A stretch of DNA of 64,000 bases from Ectopseudomonas composti. GTDB lineage: Bacteria; Pseudomonadota; Gammaproteobacteria; Pseudomonadales; Pseudomonadaceae. This document shows, piece by piece, positions 1 to 9,626 of the stretch; the first letter of the stretch is position 1; each line of letters opens with the position of its first letter. The notes under the pieces were generated by a model that was given only the letters and a program-made list of their open reading frames with translations, did no database searches and was not told the DNA's origin. A program made the translations under genes and the position numbers. The stretch spans positions 124,001-188,000 of the forward strand of contig NZ_FOWP01000006.1 of NCBI RefSeq assembly GCF_900115475.1, given 5' to 3'.

Positions 1-276
1 CGTGAGCATGATCACCGGGGTGTCGCCACGGGAGCGAATCTCGCTGAGCACCTTCCAGCCATCGAGCACGGGCATCTGCACGTCAAGCAGCAGATCCGGC
101 TTGAGTGCCTGATGCAGGTCCAGGGCCTGCTGGCCATCGCTGGCGTGCTGGGTGCGCAGGCCGCTGCGTTGCAGGTAGGCGATGAGGATGTCGGCGATCT
201 CGGCTTCGTCCTCGGCGATCAGCACCAGTGCCGGAGCGGAGGAGGCGGGGCTGGTGCGTGCGTGGGGCTCGGACAT
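1..276 (-). CDS. Response regulator, N-terminal receiver part (cut by window edge)
   Basis: Reading the minus strand from an ATG at 276 gives a typical CheY-like receiver: the acidic cluster AEDEAE near residue 23, the phospho-acceptor Asp in LLLDVQMPVLDG near residue 60, and the beta-4 strand TPVIMLT at the window edge. The output domain lies outside the window. The gene is divergent from the RND efflux operon starting at 438, an arrangement typical of two-component control of efflux pumps, so this protein is a likely regulator of that operon (inference). The family is OmpR-like by resemblance, but the DNA-binding domain cannot be seen. Confidence 0.85.
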   Translation of the reverse strand, partial: MSEPHARTSPASSAPALVLIAEDEAEIADILIAYLQRSGLRTQHASDGQQALDLHQALKPDLLLDVQMPVLDGWKVLSEIRSRGDTPVIMLT

Positions 277-437
277 GGGCAGGCTCGCAGACGGTGGCGC
301 TGAATGTTATCGCGGCCTCCATGCTTTCTCCACAAAGCCTCGAATCATTCGCAACAGTGCTGCTCCAGACTGCAGCCTCGATCAGCTCCCGGTCGCCATC
401 AGGTCAGCGGAGCGCAGTGGGCAACGAGGAGTGGGTT

Positions 438-1592
438 ATGGGCAGCAAACAGCGGCATCTGGGCATCGTGCTCGCAGGGCTTGCCGTATTGGCGCTGGCA
501 GGGTGCGATGTGGCGCCAGAGCAAAGCGAAGAGGCCGCGCCAATGCAGGTGTCGGTGCTGACGCTTGAGGCACATGAACTGGCGGTCAGCGAGGATCTGC
601 CGGCGCGTGTCGCTGCCGTGCGCAGTGCCGAGATTCGTGCGCAGATCGGCGGCATCGTGCAACGCCGCCTGTTCGAGCAGGGCGCCGAGATCCAGGCCGG
701 TGCCGTGCTGTTCCAGATCAACCCGGCACCGTTCAAAACCGAGGTCGACAGCGCTGCCGCTGCCATGCAGCGTGCCGAGGCGACCCTGGCGCGGGCAAGT
801 GTGCAGGCCGAGCGTCTGAAACCGCTGGTGCAGGCCGAGGCGGTCAGCCGCCAGGTGTATGACGATGCCGTGGCGCAGCGCGAGCAGGCTGCCGCCGATG
901 TGGCCCAGGCCCGTGCGACGCTGGCGCGGCGCAAGCTGGATCTGCAATTCGCCAGCGTCGAGGCGCCGATTGCCGGGCGCATCGATCAGGCGCTGGTCAG
1001 CGAAGGGGCGCTGGTGTCGCCCACCGATGCCACGCCCATGGCGCGCATCCAGCAGATCGACCAGGTGTACGTCGATGTGCGTCAGTCCGCTTCGATCCTG
1101 GACACCTTGCGTCAGCAGGCCGGCTCGGCGACACCGGAACTGAGCGTGGACATCCTCGGCAGCGACGGCAAGCCGCTGGGCATGCGCGGGCGCATCCTGT
1201 TCTCCGGCATCGAGGTGGATGCCGGTACCGGCAACGTGCTGCTGCGCGTACTGGTGGATAACCCGCAACGCCGCTTGCTGCCCGGCCTCTACGTGCAGGC
1301 ACGGATTCCCCGCGCGCATTACCCCGCCGCCCTCAGCGTGCCGCAGCAGGCTGTGACCCGTACGGCAGGCCAGGCCAGCGTGTGGGTGGTCGATGCCCAG
1401 GGCCAAGTAGGCCAGGTGCCTGTCGAACTCGGTGAGCTGGTCGAGCGCCGTTACCGCGTGGTGTCCGGGCTCAGTGCCGGGCAGCAGGTGGTGGTCGAGG
1501 GCATCGAACGTCTGAGTCCCGACGCCCAGGTTGCCACGCGCCCCTGGCAGCCCGCCGCCAACGGCGAACGCCTCAGCGCCGTCGCGCGCTGA
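438..1592 (+). CDS. RND efflux periplasmic adaptor (membrane fusion lipoprotein)
   Basis: A 384-residue periplasmic adaptor that should bridge the inner-membrane RND pump and the outer-membrane channel. The signal peptide ends in a lipobox, LALAGC, putting the lipidated cysteine at residue 23. It is followed by the beta-barrel/lipoyl halves (AEIRAQIGGIVQRR), an alpha-helical hairpin around residues 100-160, and a second lipoyl half (IEAPIAG-like, here VEAPIAGRIDQ). The ATG at 438 was chosen because GAGGAG lies just upstream and the signal peptide starts there; upstream in-frame starts add unrelated sequence. The pump gene starts 16 bp downstream. It belongs to the AcrA/MexA family; the drug range is unknown. 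Confidence 0.93.
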   Translation: MGSKQRHLGIVLAGLAVLALAGCDVAPEQSEEAAPMQVSVLTLEAHELAVSEDLPARVAAVRSAEIRAQIGGIVQRRLFEQGAEIQAGAVLFQINPAPFKTEVDSAAAAMQRAEATLARASVQAERLKPLVQAEAVSRQVYDDAVAQREQAAADVAQARATLARRKLDLQFASVEAPIAGRIDQALVSEGALVSPTDATPMARIQQIDQVYVDVRQSASILDTLRQQAGSATPELSVDILGSDGKPLGMRGRILFSGIEVDAGTGNVLLRVLVDNPQRRLLPGLYVQARIPRAHYPAALSVPQQAVTRTAGQASVWVVDAQGQVGQVPVELGELVERRYRVVSGLSAGQQVVVEGIERLSPDAQVATRPWQPAANGERLSAVAR

Positions 1593-1608
1593 GTTCGGAG
1601 AGATCGTC

Positions 1609-4600
1609 ATGCCGCAGTTTTTCATCAACCGCCTGGTGTTCGCCTGGGTCATCGCCCTGTTCATCGTGCTGGTTGGCGTCATCGCCATCCCGCAGTTGCC
1701 CATTGCCCGCTATCCGTCAGTGGCGCCGCCCTCGGTAACCCTTTACGCCACCTATCCGGGGGCCACGCCGCAGACCCTCAACGACTCGGTGGTGAGCCTG
1801 ATCGAACGGGAGCTGTCGGGGGTCAAGAACCTGCTGTACTTCGAATCCTCGGTGGATACCTCGGGTACCGCGCAGATCACCGCTACCTTCAAGCCGGGCA
1901 CCGACGCAGAGCTGGCCCAGGTGGACGTGCAGAACCGCATCAAGGCGGTCGAGCCGCGCCTGCCCCAGGCCGTGCGGCAGAACGGTGTGCAGGTGGAGTC
2001 CGCCGCCTCGGGCTTTCTGATGATGGTCGGCATGACCTCACCCAACGGCCAGTACGACGAAGTGGCGCTGAACGATTACCTGGCGCGCAACATCGTCCAG
2101 GAACTGCGCCGCATAGACGGCGTGGGCCGTGTGCAGCTGTTTGGCGCCGAGCAGGCCATGCGCGTTTGGGTCGACCCGAACAAGCTCACCGCTTACGGCC
2201 TGACGATGAACGAGCTGGCCCAGGCCATCGAGCAGCAGAACACGCAGATCGCACCCGGTCGGGTCGGTGACGAGCCCGCCGTGCCAGGCCAGCGCCTGAC
2301 CGTGCCGCTGACCGTGCAGGGGCAACTGAGCACGCCGGAGCAGTTCGCTGCCGTGGTGCTGCGCGCCGGTGCCGATGGCGCCAAGGTGGTGCTCGGCGAC
2401 GTGGCACGGGTCGAGCTGGGCGCGCAGTCCTATGGTTTTTCCAACCGCGAGAACGGCGTGGCGGCGACCAGTGCCGCCATCCAGTTGTCACCGGGCGCCA
2501 ATGCCGTACGCACCGCCTCGGCCGTGCGTGAGCGCCTGGCCGAGCTTGCGCCGAGCATGCCGGCCGGCATGGCCTACTCGGTGCCGTTCGACACCGCGCC
2601 CTTCGTCAAGGTGTCCATCGAGAAGGTGATCTACACCCTGCTCGAGGCCATGGTGCTGGTGTTCCTGGTGATGTTCCTGTTTTTGCAGAACCTGCGCTAC
2701 ACGCTGATCCCGGCCATCGTCGCGCCCATCGCGCTGCTCGGCACCTTCGCGGTGATGCTGCTGGCGGGGTTTTCGATCAACTCGCTGACCATGTTCGGCA
2801 TGGTGCTGGCCATCGGCATCATCGTCGATGACGCCATCGTGGTGGTGGAAAACGTCGAACGGCTGATGGTCACCCAGGGGCTTTCGCCGAAAGAAGCGAC
2901 TCTGCAGGCGATGCGGGAAATCACCGGCGCGGTGATCGGCATCACTCTGGTGCTGACTGCCGTGTTCATCCCCATGGCCTTCGGCAGCGGTTCGGTGGGG
3001 GTGATCTACCAGCAGTTCACCCTGTCGATGGCGGTGTCGATCCTGTTCTCGGCCTTCCTCGCGCTGACCCTGACGCCGGCGCTGTGCGCCACGCTGCTGC
3101 GCCCGGTGAGCGCGGATTATCATGAAAAACGCGGCTTCTTCGGCGCCTTCAACCGTGGTTTCGAGCGCCTTACGGCGAGCTATGGGGCTCGGGTGGCGCG
3201 CCTGGTCGGGCGCAGTGGACGGATGATGGCAGCGTTCGCCGTGCTCTGCGTGGTGCTGGTCGTCGCGGCCGCGCAGTTGCCATCGTCCTTCTTGCCCGAG
3301 GAGGATCAGGGCTACTTCATGACCTCCATCCAGTTACCCACGGGCGCCACCAGCGAACGCACCCTGGACGTGGTCCAGGCCTACGAGGCGCATGTTGCCT
3401 CGCGTCCGGGCCTGGATGCGAACATGGTGGTGCTGGGCTTCAGCTTCGCCGGCTCCGGCCCTAACGCGGCCATGGCCTTTACCATGCTCAAGGACTGGGA
3501 TCAGCGAGAGGGCGCCACGGCTGCCGAGGAAGCCGCGCTGGCGCAGCAGGCCATGGCCGATAACGTCGAAGGCACGGTGATGAGCCTCATGCCGCCGGCC
3601 ATCGACGAGTTGGGTACGTCCTCCGGTTTCACCCTGTTCCTGCAGGATCGCGCCAATCGTGGCGAGGCCGCGCTGCTGGCGGCGCAGGCTCGATTGCTGG
3701 AGCTGGCGGCGCAGAGCGAGGTGGTCAGCGACGTCTACCCCGATGGCCTGCCGCCCGGCGAGAGCATCCGCCTGGAGATCGACCGGCAGAAGGCCGAGGC
3801 CATGGGCCTGTCCTTCGCGGCGGTGAGCAGCACGCTGTCGGCGGCCATGGGTTCGCTGTACGTCAACGACTTCCCCAATGCCGGGCGCATGCAGCAGGTC
3901 ATCCTGCAGGCCGATGCTCCAGCGCGTATGCAACTGGACGACGTGCTCGGCCTGCGCGTGCGCAACGCCAGCGGCGGCATGGTGGCGCTGCGCGAAGTGG
4001 TGACGCCGGTATGGAGCGAGTCGCCGCAGCAGATGATGCGTTTCCAGGGCTTTCCCGCCGTGCGTATCGCCGGAGGTGCCGCTGCCGGTGTGTCCAGCGG
4101 TGCGGCGATGGCCGAGATGGAGCGCCTGGTGGCGCAGTTGCCGCAGGGCTTCGCCGTGGCCTGGACCGGGCAGTCGCTGCAGGAGCGTCAGTCGGCGGCG
4201 CAGGCGCCGCTGCTGATGCTGCTCTCGGCGCTGGTGGTGTTCCTGGTGTTGGCGGCGCTCTACGAGAGCTGGTCGATCCCGCTGTCGGTGATGCTGGTGG
4301 TGCCGCTGGGCCTGCTCGGTGCGGTGGCTGCGGTGATGCTGCGCGGCATGCCCAACGACGTGTTCTTCAAGGTGGGGATGATCACCATCATCGGCCTGTC
4401 GGCGAAGAACGCCATTCTCATCGTCGAGTTCGCCCGCCAGTTGCATGCCGAGGGGCGCACGCTGATCGACGCCGCCGTGACCGCTGCGCGCCTGCGCCTG
4501 CGGCCGATCCTGATGACCTCGTTGGCCTTCACCCTTGGCGTGGTGCCATTGATGCTCGCCTCCGGCGCCAGTGCCGAAACCCAGCACGCCATCGGCACCG

Positions 4601-4749
4601 GGGTGTTCGGCGGCATGCTCAGCGGCACTCTGCTGGCGGTGTTCTTCGTGCCGGCCTTCTTCGTGTTCGTGATGGGGCTGCAGGAACGCTTCCAGGGTTG
4701 GCGCGCACAGCGCACCGCCAGTGTGCCGCAGCTCGGTGAGGAGAAATGA
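1609..4749 (+). CDS. RND multidrug efflux permease (HAE1 family)
   Basis: A 1046-residue inner-membrane proton/drug antiporter of the AcrB/MexB type and full family length. It has 12 predicted membrane segments in the usual 1+5+1+5 pattern. Proton-relay residues are visible: the Asp pair in IIVDDAIVVVENVER at about 407-408 and the Lys in GLSAKNAILIVEFAR at about 933. The N-terminus MPQFFINRLVFAWVIALF is classical for the family. It lies between the adaptor and outer-membrane channel genes, so the operon encodes a complete tripartite pump. The ATG at 1609 follows a GGAGA-type ribosome site. Exported compounds cannot be predicted. Confidence 0.95.
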   Translation: MPQFFINRLVFAWVIALFIVLVGVIAIPQLPIARYPSVAPPSVTLYATYPGATPQTLNDSVVSLIERELSGVKNLLYFESSVDTSGTAQITATFKPGTDAELAQVDVQNRIKAVEPRLPQAVRQNGVQVESAASGFLMMVGMTSPNGQYDEVALNDYLARNIVQELRRIDGVGRVQLFGAEQAMRVWVDPNKLTAYGLTMNELAQAIEQQNTQIAPGRVGDEPAVPGQRLTVPLTVQGQLSTPEQFAAVVLRAGADGAKVVLGDVARVELGAQSYGFSNRENGVAATSAAIQLSPGANAVRTASAVRERLAELAPSMPAGMAYSVPFDTAPFVKVSIEKVIYTLLEAMVLVFLVMFLFLQNLRYTLIPAIVAPIALLGTFAVMLLAGFSINSLTMFGMVLAIGIIVDDAIVVVENVERLMVTQGLSPKEATLQAMREITGAVIGITLVLTAVFIPMAFGSGSVGVIYQQFTLSMAVSILFSAFLALTLTPALCATLLRPVSADYHEKRGFFGAFNRGFERLTASYGARVARLVGRSGRMMAAFAVLCVVLVVAAAQLPSSFLPEEDQGYFMTSIQLPTGATSERTLDVVQAYEAHVASRPGLDANMVVLGFSFAGSGPNAAMAFTMLKDWDQREGATAAEEAALAQQAMADNVEGTVMSLMPPAIDELGTSSGFTLFLQDRANRGEAALLAAQARLLELAAQSEVVSDVYPDGLPPGESIRLEIDRQKAEAMGLSFAAVSSTLSAAMGSLYVNDFPNAGRMQQVILQADAPARMQLDDVLGLRVRNASGGMVALREVVTPVWSESPQQMMRFQGFPAVRIAGGAAAGVSSGAAMAEMERLVAQLPQGFAVAWTGQSLQERQSAAQAPLLMLLSALVVFLVLAALYESWSIPLSVMLVVPLGLLGAVAAVMLRGMPNDVFFKVGMITIIGLSAKNAILIVEFARQLHAEGRTLIDAAVTAARLRLRPILMTSLAFTLGVVPLMLASGASAETQHAIGTGVFGGMLSGTLLAVFFVPAFFVFVMGLQERFQGWRAQRTASVPQLGEEK

Positions 4750-6197
4750 TCGTGCGTTCGTTCTTGATAATCGTCCTGGTCGGTTGCCTGTCGGCCTGTT
4801 CGCTGACGCCCAAACTGGAGCACCCGACGCCGCCGGTGCCGGCCAGCTTCCCCGATGTGGGCCATGCCGTCATGGCACAAGACGGCGGCGTGCCCGCCAG
4901 CGCAATGGGCTGGCGCACGATGTTCGCTGATCCCCAGTTGCAGCGGCTGATCGAACTGGCCCTGGTGCACAACCGCGACCTGCGCCTGGCCGCGCTGAAT
5001 GTGGAAGCGGCGCGGTCGATGTTCAATATCCAGGAGTCCACGCGGCTGCCGTCGGTGTCGCTCGACGCCAGCCACACGCGCGAACGTGCTCTGGCACAGG
5101 GCAATAGCGGCGAGTCGCGCCGCGAGGTGAATCGTCAGGTCGCCGTGAACGTCGGCACCAGCGCTTTCGAGCTGGATCTGTTCGGCCGTGTACGCTCGCT
5201 GTCCGATGCCGCCTTGGCCCGTTACCTGGCCAGCGAGCAGGGCCGCGATGCGGCGCAGATCACCCTGGTCGGCGCGGTGGCCGAGGCCTACTTCGCCCAA
5301 CGCCTGGCCGACGAGCAACTGCAACTGGCCGAACGCACGCGAGGCGATTGGCAGCAGTCGCTGGAACTGGCGCGCCTGCTCAAACAGTCCGAGCAGAACA
5401 GCAGCCTGGATGTGGCCCAGGCGGAAGGGCAGGTGGCCCTGGCCGAAGCCGACCTGGAGGCGCGCCGTCGCGCCCTGGCGCAGGCGGACAACGCCCTGCA
5501 ATTGCTTGTGGGTAGCGAGCTGCCGGGCGACCTGCCCGCCAGCTTGCCGTTGGAGCGTCAGTCGGTGATCGCGCAATTACCGGCCGGGTTGCCGGCCGAC
5601 CTGCTGCTGAACCGGCCGGATCTGCGCCAGGCCGAGCAGATGCTGGTCGCTGCCAATGCCGATATCGGCGCGGCGCGGGCGGCGTTCTTCCCGCAGATCT
5701 CCCTGACCGCGTCGTTCGGTTACGCCAGCACCTCGCTCGGTGGCTTGTTCGACCCGAGCCGTCAGGTCTGGCGCTTCACGCCGCAGATCTCGCAACCGCT
5801 GTTTCAGGCCGGGCGTCTGCGTGCTGAACTGCGCCTGGCCAAGGTGCGCAAATCCGAGGCGGTGGCCCAGTACGAGCGCGCCATTCAGACGGCCTTCCGC
5901 GAGGTGGCCGATGCGCTGGCCGGTACGGCCACCTTCGACCGCCAGATCGAGGCGCAACTGCGCGCGGTGACGGCTGCCGAACGGCGCTTGGAACTATCCG
6001 ACCTGCGCTACCGCGCGGGTGTCGACGGTCGCCTGGAACTGCTCGATGCCCAACGCCAGTTGCAGGCCTCGCGGCTGGCGCTGCTGGAGCTGCGTCGCGC
6101 GGAAATCGCCAACCGGGTGGCGTTGTTCAAGTCACTGGGTGGCGGCCTGGGCGAGCGCGACATCACCAAGATTGCCGCTGTCACGGCGGCTCAGTAG
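4746..6197 (+). CDS. Outer-membrane efflux channel lipoprotein (NodT/OprM family)
   Basis: A 483-residue TolC-like outer-membrane factor. The signal peptide ends in LSAC, so the mature protein is lipidated at Cys18. The two repeated TolC-type domains are seen, including the conserved second-half motif RPDLRQAEQML and AARAAFFPQISLTASFGYAS. The ATG overlaps the pump stop codon by 4 bp (ATGA), indicating translational coupling within the efflux operon. It completes the adaptor-pump-channel set. Confidence 0.95.
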   Translation: MIVRSFLIIVLVGCLSACSLTPKLEHPTPPVPASFPDVGHAVMAQDGGVPASAMGWRTMFADPQLQRLIELALVHNRDLRLAALNVEAARSMFNIQESTRLPSVSLDASHTRERALAQGNSGESRREVNRQVAVNVGTSAFELDLFGRVRSLSDAALARYLASEQGRDAAQITLVGAVAEAYFAQRLADEQLQLAERTRGDWQQSLELARLLKQSEQNSSLDVAQAEGQVALAEADLEARRRALAQADNALQLLVGSELPGDLPASLPLERQSVIAQLPAGLPADLLLNRPDLRQAEQMLVAANADIGAARAAFFPQISLTASFGYASTSLGGLFDPSRQVWRFTPQISQPLFQAGRLRAELRLAKVRKSEAVAQYERAIQTAFREVADALAGTATFDRQIEAQLRAVTAAERRLELSDLRYRAGVDGRLELLDAQRQLQASRLALLELRRAEIANRVALFKSLGGGLGERDITKIAAVTAAQ

Positions 6198-6228
6198 AGT
6201 CCATTCGATTTTGCCCACGAGTCCGTTC

Positions 6229-7749
6229 ATGTTCGCTGTCATTCCCCGTCGCTGGCTGATCCTGCTGGCCGTCATGCTGGCCTTCCTGCCGGTGGTCATC
6301 GACATGACCATTCTGCACATCGCCGTGCCCTCGCTGACCCTGGCGCTCGGCGCATCGGCCACCGAGGTGTTGTGGGTCATCGACATCTACCCACTGCTGA
6401 TGGCGGGGCTGCTGGTGCCCATGGGCACCCTGGCCGACCGCATCGGCAACCGCCGCGTGCTGCTCACCGGCCTGGTGGTGTTCGGCATCGCTTCGTTGCT
6501 GGCGGCCTTCGCGCCGAATCCGGCGCTGCTCATCGCTGCACGGGTGCTACTGGCCCTCGGCGGTTCGATGATCATGCCGTGCGTGCTGGGCATCATCCGT
6601 CGCACCTTCGAGGACGAAGACGAGCGTGCCATGGCACTCGGGCTGTGGGGCATGGTCGGCGCGGCCGGCGCCGCACTGGGGCCGCTGATTGGTGGGGCGT
6701 TGCTGGAGCACTTCTGGTGGGGCTCGGCCTTCCTGATCAATGTGCCGATCATGCTGGTGGTCGCGCCGCTGGTGTTCCTGCTGCTGCCGCGCACGGAAGC
6801 GACCACGCCCGGCACCTGGGCACTGGGCCAGGCGCTGTTGCTGATCGCCGGCATGCTGGCGCTGGTGTATGGCATCAAGGCCGCGGTCGGCGCCACGCAG
6901 CCGCTGGGCGTGGCGCTGCTGATGGCGCTGCTGGGGTTCGCGCTGCTGAGCTTCTTCGTGCGCCTGCAACTGCGTTCGGCGACGCCCATGCTCGACCTGT
7001 CGCTGTTCTCGCGCCCGGCGATCCTGGCCGGGATCATCATGGCGGTGGTGGCCATCGGCGCCCTGGCCGGGGTCGAACTGACGCTGGCGCAGGAGTTGCA
7101 GTACGTGCTGGGCAAGACGCCGCTGCAGGCCGGCATCTTCATGATCCCGATCATGGCGGCGGCGGCCGTCGGTGGCCCGGTGGCCGGCTACCTGTCCAAC
7201 CTCTGCGGCCTGCGCCTGGTGGCCAGTACATCGCTGGGGCTGTCCGCCGTGGCCCTGGCCTTCCTGGCCCTGGCCGATTTTCACCAGCCCGGTTTCGGCG
7301 TGCCGGCGATGCTGGCGCTACTGGGCCTGACCCTGAGCATCGGCCTGACGGCTTCGTCCATCGCCATCATGGGTTCGGTGGAGGCCAGCAAGGGCGGGGC
7401 AGCCGGCTCGCTGGAAGCCACCGCTTACGAACTCGGCACGGGCCTGGGCATCACCTTCTTCGGCGTATTCATGAGCAGTGTGTTCCGTCACAGCATCGTG
7501 CTCGACGCCGAATTGGCAGCACCATTGGCCGAACGTGCCGCGCGTTCCATTGGCGACAGCTACTTGGTCGCCAAGGGGCTGGCCGAACCGCAGGCCAGCG
7601 CCCTGATCGACGCGGCCAAGGCAGCGTTCTCGGCCACTCACTCGACCTTGCTGCTGACCTCGGCGGCGCTGGTCGGCGTGCTCGCGGTGGTGGTGTTCTT
7701 CATGCTCAGCGGGTACCGCAAGGCCGAGCCTGTTCATGAGTCCGGGTAG
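6229..7749 (+). CDS. MFS drug exporter, 14-TM DHA2 type (SmvA/QacA-like)
   Basis: A 506-residue inner-membrane transporter with about 14 hydrophobic segments. The DHA2 antiporter signatures are present: DMTILHIAVPSL in TM1, GTLADRIGNRRVLL in the loop after TM2, and the motif-C-like GPLIGGALLEHFWW. The family exports quaternary ammonium compounds, dyes and methyl viologen. It begins 31 bp after the channel gene on the same strand and could be the fourth gene of the efflux operon, although a separate promoter is not excluded. The ATG at 6229 was preferred over the long upstream extension, which runs through the end of the channel gene in another frame. Confidence 0.88.
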   Translation: MFAVIPRRWLILLAVMLAFLPVVIDMTILHIAVPSLTLALGASATEVLWVIDIYPLLMAGLLVPMGTLADRIGNRRVLLTGLVVFGIASLLAAFAPNPALLIAARVLLALGGSMIMPCVLGIIRRTFEDEDERAMALGLWGMVGAAGAALGPLIGGALLEHFWWGSAFLINVPIMLVVAPLVFLLLPRTEATTPGTWALGQALLLIAGMLALVYGIKAAVGATQPLGVALLMALLGFALLSFFVRLQLRSATPMLDLSLFSRPAILAGIIMAVVAIGALAGVELTLAQELQYVLGKTPLQAGIFMIPIMAAAAVGGPVAGYLSNLCGLRLVASTSLGLSAVALAFLALADFHQPGFGVPAMLALLGLTLSIGLTASSIAIMGSVEASKGGAAGSLEATAYELGTGLGITFFGVFMSSVFRHSIVLDAELAAPLAERAARSIGDSYLVAKGLAEPQASALIDAAKAAFSATHSTLLLTSAALVGVLAVVVFFMLSGYRKAEPVHESG

Positions 7750-7754
7750 GACGT

Positions 7755-7789
7755 GTGCAACCCGCCTGCTTGGTGGTGGCGGGTTGCAC
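7755..7789. terminator. Inverted repeat between convergent genes, possible bidirectional terminator
   Basis: Perfect 12-bp arms (GTGCAACCCGCC at 7755-7766 and its complement at 7778-7789) with an 11-nt loop lie between the MFS gene and the convergent acyl-CoA dehydrogenase gene. There is no T-tract, so intrinsic termination is uncertain. The following CGCCCTACG resembles the intergenic repeats at 31050 and 63508. Confidence 0.45.
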
Positions 7790-7800
7790 CCGCCCTACGT

Positions 7801-9573
7801 TTAGAAATGCTCTGCGGCCAGGCCGTAAAGCGACTGGCTGCCAGCACGAATACTCGCCTCCAGGCTCAGGGTGCGCGGCAGCAGGCGGGCGAAGAAGAAC
7901 TCTGCAGTGGCCAGCTTGCCGCCGTAGAAGGCTTCGTCTTCATCCTGCTTGCCCTGCGCCACGGCGGCCATGCGTGCCCACATGTAGGCGTAGGCGACAT
8001 AGCCGAACAGGTGCAGGTACTCCACCGACGCGGCGCCCACCGAGTTGGGATCGCCCTTGGCCTGCTCCAGCAGCCAGCCGCTGACCGCTTCCAGGCGCTC
8101 CAGCGCTTCCACCAGGCGTTCGCCGAACGGCGATTCATGGGCATGGGCGAAGTCGCGCACTTCGCTGGCGAACAGGCGCAGCGCGGCGCCGCCATTGGCC
8201 ACCACCTTGCGCCCCAGCAGGTCGAGTGCCTGGATGCCGTTGGTGCCTTCGTAGATCTGTGCGATGCGCACGTCGCGCACCAACTGCTCCTGGCCCCATT
8301 CGCGGATATAGCCGTGGCCGCCGAACACCTGCTGGCCGTGCACGCAGCTTTCCAGACCGGTGTCGGTGAAAAAGGCCTTGGCCACCGGGGTGAGCAGGGC
8401 GACCAGCGCCTCGGCGTTCTGCCGTTCACTGGCGTCCTCGGTGTACTTGGCCAGATCCAGTTGCTGGCCGACGTAGCAGGCAAAGGCACGACCGCCTTCG
8501 TTCAGCGCCTTCATGGTCAGCAGCATGCGGCGCACATCGGCGTGGACGATGATCGGGTCGGCGAGCTTGTCGTGATTGACCGGGCCAGTGGCGGCGCGAC
8601 TCTGGATACGCTCGCGGGCATAGGCTACTGCCGACTGGTAGGACGCCTCGGCGCAGCCGATGCCCTGAATGCCGATGGACAGGCGCTCGTAGTTCATCAT
8701 GGTGAACATCGCCGCGAGGCCCTTGTTGACCTCGCCGATCAGGTAACCGGTGGCGCCGTCGAAGTTCATCACGCAAGTGGCCGAAGCCTTGATGCCCATC
8801 TTGTGTTCGATGGAACCGCAGCTCACGGCGTTGCGTGCGCCGAGGCTGCCATCGGCACTCACCATCACCTTGGGTACCAGAAACAGCGAGATGCCCTTCG
8901 GCCCGGCCGGCGCGTCTGGCAGCTTGGCCAGCACCAGATGGATGATGTTCTCGGTCAGGTCCTGCTCACCGCCGGTGATGAAGATCTTGCTGCCGGTGAC
9001 CTTGTAGCTGCCGTCTGCCTGCGGCTCGGCGCGGGTTCTGATAATGCCCAGGTCGGTGCCGGCGTGGGCCTCGGTCAGGCACATAGAGCCGGCCCAGCGG
9101 CCTTCGTACATTGGCGGCAGGTAGGTGGTTTTAAGGTCTTCGCTGGCGTGGGCGTCGATGGCCAGGCAGGCGCCGGAGCTCAGCGCCGAATACAGGGCGA
9201 AGCTGGAACCAGCGGCGTAGAGCATCTCCTCGAAGGCCACGGCGAGCATCTTGGGCATGCCCATGCCGCCGTAATTCGGGTTGCCGGACAGGCCGACCCA
9301 GCCGCCTTCGGTGTAGGTGGCGTAGGCCTCGCGGAAACCAGCCGGGGTGCGCACGTCGCCATCGACCCACTGCGCGCCTTCCTCGTCGCCGCTGCGGTTG
9401 AGCGGGGCGATCAGGCTGCCGGTGACCTTGGCGGCTTCTTCGAGGATGGCGTCGGCGGTGTCGGCGTCGACGGTTTCCGCCAGGGCCGGCAGGCGTGCCC
9501 ACAGGCTGGGGGCCTGGAACACGTCATGAAGGACGAAGCGCATGTCGCGCAGCGGGGCGTTGAATTCAGGCAT
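7801..9573 (-). CDS. Acyl-CoA dehydrogenase (DmdC/AidB-like long form)
   Basis: A 590-residue FAD enzyme for alpha,beta-dehydrogenation of an acyl-CoA. Domains in order are an N-terminal extension (MPEFNAPLRDMRFVL), the helical N domain, the middle beta domain (MCLTEAHAGTDLG, KIFITGGEQD), the C-terminal helical domain (YERLSIGIQG, QVFGGHGYIREWGQEQL, YEGTNGIQALDLLGRK) and an extra C-terminal domain typical of 3-(methylthio)propanoyl-CoA dehydrogenase-type proteins. It is the last gene of the minus-strand catabolic cluster, 53 bp after the RidA gene, so membership is by position. Substrate unknown; related paralogues in Pseudomonas act on medium or long acyl-CoAs. Confidence 0.92.
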   Translation of the reverse strand: MPEFNAPLRDMRFVLHDVFQAPSLWARLPALAETVDADTADAILEEAAKVTGSLIAPLNRSGDEEGAQWVDGDVRTPAGFREAYATYTEGGWVGLSGNPNYGGMGMPKMLAVAFEEMLYAAGSSFALYSALSSGACLAIDAHASEDLKTTYLPPMYEGRWAGSMCLTEAHAGTDLGIIRTRAEPQADGSYKVTGSKIFITGGEQDLTENIIHLVLAKLPDAPAGPKGISLFLVPKVMVSADGSLGARNAVSCGSIEHKMGIKASATCVMNFDGATGYLIGEVNKGLAAMFTMMNYERLSIGIQGIGCAEASYQSAVAYARERIQSRAATGPVNHDKLADPIIVHADVRRMLLTMKALNEGGRAFACYVGQQLDLAKYTEDASERQNAEALVALLTPVAKAFFTDTGLESCVHGQQVFGGHGYIREWGQEQLVRDVRIAQIYEGTNGIQALDLLGRKVVANGGAALRLFASEVRDFAHAHESPFGERLVEALERLEAVSGWLLEQAKGDPNSVGAASVEYLHLFGYVAYAYMWARMAAVAQGKQDEDEAFYGGKLATAEFFFARLLPRTLSLEASIRAGSQSLYGLAAEHF

Positions 9574-9626
9574 GACGGACTACTCGTAAGGGTTTTCGCA
9601 CGAAGCGCTAGGGAAAGGAAAAGGCT

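Noticed and set aside
7755..7789. Firm intrinsic terminator
   Set aside because: The stem is perfect but there is no T-tract on either strand, so it is reported only as a possible terminator.
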